Assembly (NCBI GenBank): GCA_047495785.1
Contig: JBLDXI010000004.1
Span: 744,001-808,000, forward strand
Source of the DNA: Lepidodermella squamata
Taxonomy: Eukaryota; Gastrotricha
Reading direction: 5' to 3'
DNA length: 64,000 bases
Every line of letters begins with the position of its first letter. Position 1 is the first letter of the stretch. The notes under the pieces were generated by a model, which saw only the letters and a list, made by a program, of their open reading frames with translations, made no database searches and had not been told where the DNA came from. Positions 56,584 to 64,000 of this stretch are shown here, in pieces. Position numbers and translations under genes: made by a program.

Positions 56584-56979
56584 TAGAGATGCCGCGGTTA
56601 ACCACACAGCCGGCCCGTCATGTTCGAACCCGGCGGTTAACCGGAAAAAACTCGATTTCTGCTATATATTCATTTGAATTACTTAATCTTCTGGCTGGTA
56701 GGATCATCATCGCGTGTTGCCATGCGATACTATGCTCAACTCGCCAAACTCACTCGGGGTTCCAGATCGGAGGGAAATCATAATTCTCTAACCATAGAGT
56801 ATTCCCTTCTTATTTCTGTCTCGAAAACAGTGTGTGATATTGAATGCTCGCTTCCCGAAGCATTATCCGTGCTACTTTTTCAATCCCCCGGTTATTTTAC
56901 TGTTAGCCTGGCTTTGTCTGAAATTTGGCGGAAATTTTGCTTTTAAACCGAGCTTTTAATTCTAACCACGGCATCTCTA
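56584..56979. mobile_element. hAT-like MITE, 396 bp (complete in copy B)
   Basis: Ends are TAGAGATGCCGCGG and, inverted, CCACGGCATCTCTA. The flanking octamers atcgaaag and attgaagg agree at 6 of 8 positions, consistent with an old 8-bp hAT target duplication. The interior has two CGGTTAACC boxes. In copy A the same element is cut at 32760 by the LTR. Confidence 0.65.
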
Positions 56980-57188
56980 ATTGAAGGCTTGGTCTCCACT
57001 CTTCGCATACATAAATTTTATACCTATATTACAAAGTTACTATGAAAATAAAAGAATTGAAATACTCAGAGATTCGATTCGGCTGTTCAACTCTAAACTT
57101 TAAACTATCTTTTCCCATCTTAATCAGGAAGACCGAGGCCAAATCAAATCATAATCGAAGATTTGAGTTTGTACTAATTCAGTGGCAA

Positions 57189-57568
57189 ATTCATTTTGGA
57201 TTTTTTATTGCAGGCAAGATTCCGAGGAATGCATCGCATGTTGATTGTTTTGTAGTTGAAACAGCTTCGAGCGTACTAGTAAGGAAGTGAATAATGCTCA
57301 AGCACTGTTTGTCGAAGTTAGCCAAAAACTCACGCCCGATGAACATGACTCGGGGGACGGCAAGGCAAGGCCGAGCTAAATTGAAGGCATGACAATGAAA
57401 TAAATGGTGAATAATGAAACTAGCAACCTGAACTTCATCCAAGAATGAGCAGTTCATTTTACACCCTGTGAAGGCATCATTCAGGCGTGAAAAGCAACGC
57501 TTATATTCGGCTACGACTAAACCTTGAGAAATGACCGAAGCGAGTAAAATTCGAAGAAAAAAGGTCAT
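57189..57568 (-). pseudogene. Cys-rich family fragment, exons 1-3 (minus strand)
   Basis: Exon 1 57568-57428 encodes MTFFLRILLASVISQGLVVA (signal peptide) and YKRCFSRLNDAFTGC. Exon 2 57375-57334 (42 nt, SPESCSSG) and exon 3 from 57275 (ARSCFNYKTINMRCIPRNL) follow with correct acceptors. Exon 3 has no donor at its usual length of 87 nt and instead runs into a stop about 20 nt later. No further exons are seen before the hAT MITE at 56979. It is divergent from the gene at 58020, whose promoter region it faces. Confidence 0.7.
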
Positions 57569-58019
57569 AGCTTGAAAACTCGAATTTTCGAAAAATGAAA
57601 AATGGTTAAAATTAATGTCGAAGAAATAGGCTGATAAATTGTCAACTAAGCGAATGATGGTCCATCTCATTAAATTTTCAGGAACACGCGTTCGAATCGA
57701 GAGAAATTTTTCGATCTCGTTCTCCTTTTTCGCTAACAAGACAATAATTGATTGTCCAAGCCCCAGACACATTTAAGCACATTTAATAATTGGTCAATTT
57801 AGGTCATTTTTTGTCCTAATTTTACTATTGCGTAACTCTTCTAACAAAGCGGACGAGGTCAAATTCCGAATCAAAGCAAACAGTCAAATTATTGTCCTGT
57901 GACTCATTTTTCACGATTGTTCCAATTCTACGTCATTTCCAGCGATTTATTCACCTCAGTTTTAATTAATTTCCAAGGTTGTGTTAAAAAACTTGATTAT
58001 AACATTTCGCACCTCAATT

Positions 58020-59672
58020 ATGTTAAGCATGATGAATCTTTTTCTTTCAATTATCATATGGCAAATGATAGCCTCATCGCCATCGTTAGCAGCGAAGTCG
58101 CGTTGCTTCTCAGTTTTCAATAGCGAATTTAACGGGTGTAAAAGCAATTGCTCACAACAGTTAGAGTACCATGTGATCATCATCTAAACAATTTATTTAA
58201 AATCTATTTTTATTCTAGACTGGGACTCCGTTTTCTTCATCCGAGAACTGCAGAGACGGGGTGAGTTAACACTTATCATTAATTTCCTAAATTCGTCAAA
58301 TTTCTGTCGGTGCAGGACGCTATACTTTGCTACAACTACAAGACTTACAGCGTTAGATGCATTCAAGACCGATTCAAATGCAACAGAACCAACGAGCGCC
58401 AAGTTTGTCCAACCTCTCGCTCTTTATCCGCTCTTATCAATTCCATTCAGGCGGGAGTTTTCGAAAGACACGCATTATTCGGGGACAACTGGTCGGATTG
58501 CAGAAATGCGTCAGCGCGCTTCGCTGTTAGTTAAAATCTAACCAAATAAATGTCGATTTTATTTTTTTCGAATTCAGTCACAGCGATTCGAACGCTGCAT
58601 GAGGGGCGACTCTTTCATAACCTGTTCTCCTGATTCTCTCGCCTGTCCATTCAATTTGGTAATTGGGCAATGTCTTAACCACTGAATCAAAATTGTTCCG
58701 CTTTCGAAGGATCCAGGAGACGAAGCAACTTCGTTTCGCAATCTCGAAGCGTGCTTGAGGGGTGAAGGTAAATTTGCATTGTTGTCTTGACTAAGCTATG
58801 AATCTTTTGAACAGTTAACCTCGCCATTCCTGACGACCGAAAACCGCACATTCGCTGTGTTGACGTGAAGACTCGATATTTCTTGGGTTGCCGTCGCCGA
58901 AACACAGCCTGCTCGCCAGATGCCGAACTATACGCGCCTAAGCCTTTCGCCAACAAAGACTTGTGCCTTAGAGGGGTGAGTTAGGAAGCACTGAATCGAC
59001 TGAGTTTCAAAAATTCTGGATTTTGTTTTATTCCAGACTGCCGTGCTTTGCAACACCACGTCAGGCAAAGCTTGCAGCGCGTTCTGTGAAGATGAATCGC
59101 AAACAGTATTGTTTGAATTTGTGTTCATGACTCAATTTCATAACGAGGTTTTACATAGGAAATCATTTACTCAGTTTCACAAGACTTCTCGACAAACTAT
59201 GCTCAATGTGAACGGAGCCGAGTCGCTTCTGGGAACCATACAGTTCGTTTTGCTTATTGCATTCGTGAAATCCTATTTAAACTTGACCCAAACAGCTTGC
59301 GAAGAATTTTACGGTTGCGGTAACGGATGGTGGGACATTCACTCAAGATGACGCGAAGCGAGCCTGTTCGAACTTCACAAACTCTCGCTCAGCTTTGATC
59401 AAAACTGAAGCTCAACGGCAAGCTGTCTACCCGCGATGACGAGCGCCTCGGTCACCACTGCTTACATCGGCTTGTCGAAAACCAAGGACCAGTGGCTGTG
59501 GGATGACAGTTCAGCCTATGACAACATGCCACCCTGGGCGCCGGGCTACCCGTCCGAGGCGAAGATGAACCGATGTGTTGGGCTGGCAAGCATTCTCGAT
59601 GCAGCTGTGCTTTTGACGGATGGATCTTGCGATTCGCCTTCGGCTAACGCCTACATTTGTGAGACTTTGTGA
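58020..59672 (+). CDS. Secreted Cys-rich/CTLD family gene, ten exons, 1-nt frameshift in lectin exon
   Basis: Exons: 58020-58172, 58219-58260, 58316-58402, 58451-58525, 58578-58658, 58710-58767, 58815-58975, 59037-59105, 59159-59242 and 59296-59672. Sizes match the intact gene at 16984. Signal peptide MMNLFLSIIIWQMIASS, then RCFSVFNSEFNGC, CYNYKTYSVRC, RFERCMRGDSFITC, HIRCVDVKTRYFLGC, NTACSPD and AVLCNTTSGKAC. The CTLD (FTQDDAKRAC, YIGLSKTKDQWLWDD, MPPWAPGY, YICETL) is complete, but one G is missing near 59430 compared with its twin at 16169. This places a TGA a few codons later, so the lectin domain would be truncated. This may be a real lesion or a sequencing error; everything else is intact. 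Its twin is the pseudogene at 14235. Confidence 0.8.
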
Positions 59673-59894
59673 TGCGTTCCAATAGTACTTCCACTTCAAT
59701 AGTAGTTCCAATAGACCGCAATTTCCTCCTCTGCTTTTCTTTGACTGAAACCTGGAACTTCTATTCTCAAACACGATTACAACTGAAGAAGTTGAGCAAG
59801 ATGATCTTGAATTATGTACCTGGGAGCATTTACCGCCAATGCAATATCTTTTCCCCGCTTGCATATTTTTCATGTTCATCATGTTTTAGGCTCG

Positions 59895-61235
59895 ATGAAT
59901 CTTTTTATTCGCATTTGCCTGTGGGTCCTTGTCGCAGAGGCTCAGGTTTCGCAAAGTAGGAAATTTCAGCATTGCTTCTCCGTTTTTAATAACAAATTTA
60001 ACGGCTGTTCTGAGGAATGCGACCAGCACGAGTATCAGGTTAACACCATCAACTAAATTAACACAATTTTCTAATTTTTAGTCCGACCTTTCGTACAGAT
60101 CCCCCATAGATTGCCTTGAAGGGGTGCGTTTCAAATTAGTTTCATATGTTAGAAGGGTATCAGTGTCCCCGGAGACGGCCACCTTCCCCGCCGTATTCGG
60201 GCACAATTCCTTTCCTCCGTGTCCGCCTGCGAATCTCCGGCTGCTGCTGCCGCCAATTATTTGATATGTTTTCTTTTATTTTGAATTACGCTCGACTATG
60301 CTACAACCATGCGGACTACAGCTATACGTGCATTCGGGGCCTATTGAACTGCACAAAAACCAACAACGAGATCCAGGTTCGTCTTGAAGTCGAGAAAATG
60401 CTTTCCTCACTTTGTTTCATTTCATTTTCCGATCGAATCTGTAGGCCGGAATCTTTAATTCGAAAGTTGCTAATGACGTTACTGTTCTCAAGCTCAATTG
60501 GGCTGACACTCTTGATGCCAGAAAAATTTCGCCCGTAAGTTAAAAATGATATACCGACCCAATCGTGTGCCTCAACATTTTTAGCCCAGCCAAGAGCAAT
60601 CTTCTCCTCATCTCCATTAAGAAATGAAAATTGAGATTACTCCATCTACATATTTAGAGTTTGGTTACAAGTAGTCATTTAACCTTTTCTCATGCCGAGT
60701 TTTTCACAGAAATCCGTCTATTCGAGTTCGGCAGACTTCGTGACTAACTATGCGCAATGTAAACGTAAACGAATTACTGTGACTGAATTCGTTACATTCC
60801 TTTCATCGAATTTAATTGACTTCATCAGCCTGGGAAGAGCTATACACTGCTATACGTGCAAATGCTGAAACATTCACGCCAGGCGACGCAAGATCGGCTT
60901 GTTCGGAAACCACGAGCTCTCGCTTTCGATCGAAACTGTGATCAAAGCTGTGATCGAAACTGAAGCTCAACGGCAAGCTGTTTACGCCGCTATGACAAAC
61001 GCTTCGATCACCACAACTTACATCGGCTTGTCGAAAACTAATGATCAGTGGCCATGGGATGACCTATGAGGACATGCCGCCCTGGGCGCCTTGTTTCCCG
61101 TCAAAGTCGAAGATGAACCGATGTGTTGAGGTTGGGTTGGCTAGTATCAGCGATGCAGCTCTCTTTGTGCAGAATAGATCCTGCGTTTCTCCTTCAGCCT
61201 GCGCTTACTCGGTGAAACTCGGTGGTAATCTTCAT
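59895..61235 (+). pseudogene. Cys-rich/CTLD family pseudogene lacking exons 5-8
   Basis: Exon 1 59895-60038 (MNLFIRICLWVLVAEAQ, FNNKFNGCSEEC) and exon 2 60082-60123 are intact. Exon 3 (about 60286-60374, LCYNHADYSYTCIRG) has lost its AG acceptor (TTTGAAT before TACGCTCG), and its upstream intron is expanded. Exon 4 is near 60445-60534. Exons 5-8 are deleted. Exon 9 is near 60711-60779. The CTLD exon from about 60829 has a 2-nt insertion (AGCTATACACTG), an internal duplication near 60940 and a deletion giving WPWDDL and a stop, then continues MPPWAPCF. It pairs with 18887-21824 as its duplicate. Confidence 0.8.
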
Positions 61236-61496
61236 TTTTTCTGCCCCTTGCTTCAAGCAATGATTTGATAGTTTTCTCTTAATTTCGGACATCTCCTGAC
61301 CTGATTCCGCGGTAACTCAGCTCCAGTTTTGAAGGATGCGATATTTAAACATTTGATGACCTCCGCATCAAACATTTTGCCTACCATTCGGACAATTTCT
61401 TTGTTTGAATTGAAGTTATCTTGATGCACCAATCACTGAACTCGCCTTGCTTTAAGCCATTTAATATTTATGCAGCTATACCAGAATAAATATCAC

Positions 61497-61563
61497 CATA
61501 ATTTATCTACCGAAAGCATGAATTTAGTTTCGGTATCAGAATTCATGCTTTCGGTAGATAAAT
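61497..61563. repeat. Perfect 25-bp-stem hairpin
   Basis: ATTTATCTACCGAAAGCATG.. and its exact reverse complement are separated by about 14 nt (AGTTTCGGTATCAG). It could be a minimal MITE or a transcript hairpin. No flanking duplication is obvious. Confidence 0.6.
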
Positions 61564-61723
61564 CACTGCATTTTCGTGATTAGGGTGATTTTGGGCATGA
61601 ATTCAGATAAATTTTGGAAACCCGTGAATTATGATACTCACAGAGCCCTATTTGAGGGGATTTCACAAGCTAAAAGTCCGATTTTTTATCACCCAAATTA
61701 GGGTGTTTTTTCTGGTGTACCTA

Positions 61724-62926
61724 CAGTACGCACAAAAAGTAAGGTCCCCCCTGGTGAAGGTCATTGAAAACGCAAAAAAATCGGGCCACAATTTTTACCC
61801 GTATTATTTTTGTGATATTTATATTTCTTATAATTAAATAAAAAATATTTAATACATTTAATATTAATTTAAAAATTAATTTTGCCGCAGTAGAAAATTG
61901 TGTTCTTAATTTTTCAGCACAATTTTTTCAAAATCTGTAACGGTTACATTAGGATTTTATTTATATTAGTTGTAGGCGGCTGTCCGCCGTATCTTTTAAG
62001 ACCAAAATATGCATAGCTTTCCATCTTTTTCTAAACGCTGAGCGTCACTTTGTGCTAAATCGCACAAAAACCTCATAAAAACGAGGCTTTTGAAGGCGTT
62101 ATTTCAAAATCTAACATGGTAACGCCTCAATTTTTTTGCGCTAACCGAAAGAGCAAGACGAAAAACGTAAGTTACATGGAGAAAAGCGTGGCCTTACCGG
62201 CGTCGTTGTGAAACTGTTTGCGACCAAAAGCGGTTAACTCCAGAGCAAGTGTCTACATTGGGCTCTATAATTTCATATCCATAAAAGATATGGCGTGATC
62301 TATAGACATCCTTGTTTGGCTAGCTCAGTTGTGACTAAAACACGTAAAGACTAATTCTTTAATAGGGTTTTGTGAGCGGTAAATCTAGAAATGCGAAAAA
62401 GTTGAAATTTTGAAAGTTTCCTTCAAAGGGAAGAAGCTTTAAAACGACGATGGTAAGGCCACGCTTTTCTCCATGTAACTTACGTTTTTCGTCTTGCTCT
62501 TTCGGTTAGCGCAAAAAAATTGAGGCGTTACCATGTTAGATTTTGAAATAACGCCTTCAAAAGCCTCGTTTTTATGAGGTTTTTGTGCGATTTAGCACAA
62601 AGTGACGCTCAGCGTTTAGAAAAAGATGGAAAGCTATGCATATTTTGGTCTTAAAAGATACGGCGGACAGCCGCCTACAACTAATATAAATAAAATCCTA
62701 ATGTAACCGTTACAGATTTTGAAAAAATTGTGCTGAAAAATTAAGAACACAATTTTCTACTGCGGCAAAATTAATTTTTAAATTAATATTAAATGTATTA
62801 AATATTTTTTATTTAATTATAAGAAATATAAATATCACAAAAATAATACGGGTAAAAATTGTGGCCCGATTTTTTTGCGTTTTCAATGACCTTCACCAGG
62901 GGGGACCTTACTTTTTGTGCGTACTG
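61724..62926. mobile_element. Tc1/mariner-like MITE with 484-bp inverted arms, TSD TA
   Basis: Ends CAGTACGCACAAAAAGTAAG and its inverse, with TA on both sides (61722-61723 and 62927-62928). The left arm 61724-62207 and right arm 62443-62926 are reverse complements with almost no visible mismatches (one at the inner edge, CC versus AT). The spacer is about 235 bp without a transposase. Terminal CAGT and a TA duplication are typical of Tc1/mariner. Very high arm identity implies recent insertion or arm homogenisation. Confidence 0.85.
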
Positions 62927-63116
62927 TATATATAATGTTGATAACTGCTTTATATTTCAAGAAAGTGCGATTTTGCAATATTATTTTCGAGAACAAACTC
63001 GGGCATCTATCTTCTTTCCCATATCATTATGGTGGATATTGTTAATTTTGCTCTCTTACTCGATATTCTGTAATTTCTTTCCGCCTGTAATATTTCACGT
63101 TGGTTTTTTCGGCTAG

Positions 63117-64000
63117 ATGAATCTAATAATTCACATCAGCTTGTTGCTCCTTGCTGCAGACGCTCAACGTGTCACACCTTCGTTATGGAGGCGTTGTTTC
63201 TCACTTTTCGATAACGACTTTAACAGCTGTTCAAATGATTGCAGGGAAGTCGAATACCAGGTTATTACAGTCATTCAAATACTTTGAGTTTTAACTTAAT
63301 TATCCTAAAATTTATCCCTTACCAAGTCCGCCATATGGTTCGATAGGTTTACCGATTGCCGTGTTGGGGTGAGTGTGAATATGAAACTATTCCATTTTGC
63401 TGAATTTGTGTTCATTTTGCTGTGTAGAACGCTCGACTTTGCTACAACCGTTTTGAATACAGCTTCAGGTGCATTCCTCACGGATTGCAATGCAACAAAA
63501 CCACCGAGAGCCAGGTTTTAAATGCGTCTCGGTTTTCTTAACTTTTTACAACATCATATCGACTCGCAGGCTGGATTCTTCAATGGACTTCAGACATTTT
63601 CGGGCAATTGGGCGCAATGCTTGGATGCCGTACTACGCTTGCCTGTGAGTTGCGAGCCTTTTACCCATAATCTGTTGACTTAATTGAATATCAATTTTTG
63701 ATTCAGTTGCAGCCATTTGAACGCTGTTTTTCTGGCGGAAGCTTTGTTTCCTATTTTCCTATTTCTCTTGGCTGCCCAGCAAATTTGGTAATTTCACAGT
63801 GCTGACATCTGATTTCAATTAGTACTGATTTCAAGGACGTTATCGGAGATCTACTTCCCTCCGGCAATCTAGAACAATGCGCAAGAGGCTTTGGTAAATT
63901 TTCGGGTATCCTCGCTCACTTCAATTAACCTCAATATTTCCTGCATTTTTGATAGTCCCTCCTGCTGTTATTGATGACCAAAAGCCGCACGTTCGCTGTA
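63117..64000 (+). CDS. Secreted Cys-rich/CTLD family gene, exons 1-7 (runs off window end)
   Basis: Exons: 63117-63260, 63327-63368, 63428-63514, 63570-63644, 63707-63787, 63836-63893 and 63956 to the end, with the same sizes and phases as the intact gene at 16984. Signal peptide MNLIIHISLLLLAADAQ. Module 1: WRRCFSLFDNDFNSC, DCRVG, LCYNRFEYSFRCIPHGLQC, WAQCLDA. Module 2: FERCFSGGSFVSYFPISLGC, EQCARG. Module 3 starts PPAVIDDQKPHVRC. One module-2 cysteine is replaced by tyrosine (VSYF against VACF). No lesion is visible in this part, so this is probably a functional gene whose lectin exon lies beyond the window. Confidence 0.85.

Larger units (their letters stand above)
51038..56803. repeat. 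Duplicated segment, copy B (without foldback and LTR insertions)
   Basis: It matches 23091-32760 apart from the absence of foldback copy 2, a few substitutions and an indel of about 20 nt near 56041. It contains the second copies of the family remnants (51394-52147 exons 7-10; 53038-53442 exons 1-3) and of the possible exon at 53841-53981. At 53663-53676 it shows the unoccupied foldback target. At 56804 it continues into the second half of the hAT MITE that is interrupted by the LTR in copy A. Confidence 0.9.

Noticed and set aside
1-64000. tRNA, rRNA or snRNA genes
   Set aside because: No convincing B-box with a matching cloverleaf, and no rRNA or snRNA signature, was seen on either strand.

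Overview
This window is nuclear DNA from an invertebrate animal. Genes are split by short GT-AG introns, mostly 49-60 bp. Proteins carry N-terminal signal peptides, C-type lectin domains are present, and the mobile elements are of eukaryotic type (Ty3/gypsy LTR retrotransposon, PIF/Harbinger, hAT-like, Tc1/mariner-like, foldback). There are no operons, rRNA, tRNA or CRISPR arrays. The compact introns fit several small-genome invertebrates such as larvaceans, nematodes or tardigrades; I cannot fix the phylum from sequence alone.

The host content is one tandem gene family. Each full member has ten exons with almost invariant sizes: about 150, 42, 87, 75-84, 81, 52-58, 161, 69-72, 69-84 and about 378 nt. 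It encodes a signal peptide, three Cys-rich modules and a C-terminal C-type lectin-like domain (CTLD). I find 13 members or fragments, plus two duplicated fragments. The reference is the intact gene at 16984-18681 (388 aa). The others run from a good partial gene (63117 to the window end) to clear pseudogenes. Several breaks are precise: a 7-nt tandem duplication, a 1-nt deletion, lost splice acceptors, lost exon pairs, and one exon scrambled by an array of TGATCA-centred palindromes (14797-15661).

Layout. 1-4190: lectin-exon gene end and a minus-strand pseudogene. 4753-5483: hAT-type MITE. 5995-7350: nine exons of a family gene whose next intron holds a 4-kb foldback element (7394-11349). 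11350-14230: intergenic. 14235-22600: four family members in tandem. 23091-32760: a segment repeated almost identically at 51038-56803, the first copy carrying a second foldback element (25725-29644). 32761-51037: a Ty3/gypsy element (5' LTR, gag, pol without integrase) whose gag is split by a 14.28-kb insertion (33777-48054). 57189-61235: three more family members. 61724-62926: mariner-like MITE with 484-bp arms. 63117-64000: start of another family gene.

The most unusual object is the 14.28-kb insertion. It is bounded by a perfect 22-bp inverted repeat with a 2-bp (AA) flank duplication, and removing it puts both gag halves back in one frame. Inside are at least four small spliced genes, none with a recognisable transposase. 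One has a Cys-rich domain resembling the C-terminal zinc domain of piggyBac transposases. A complete PIF/Harbinger transposon and a hAT MITE are nested inside it.
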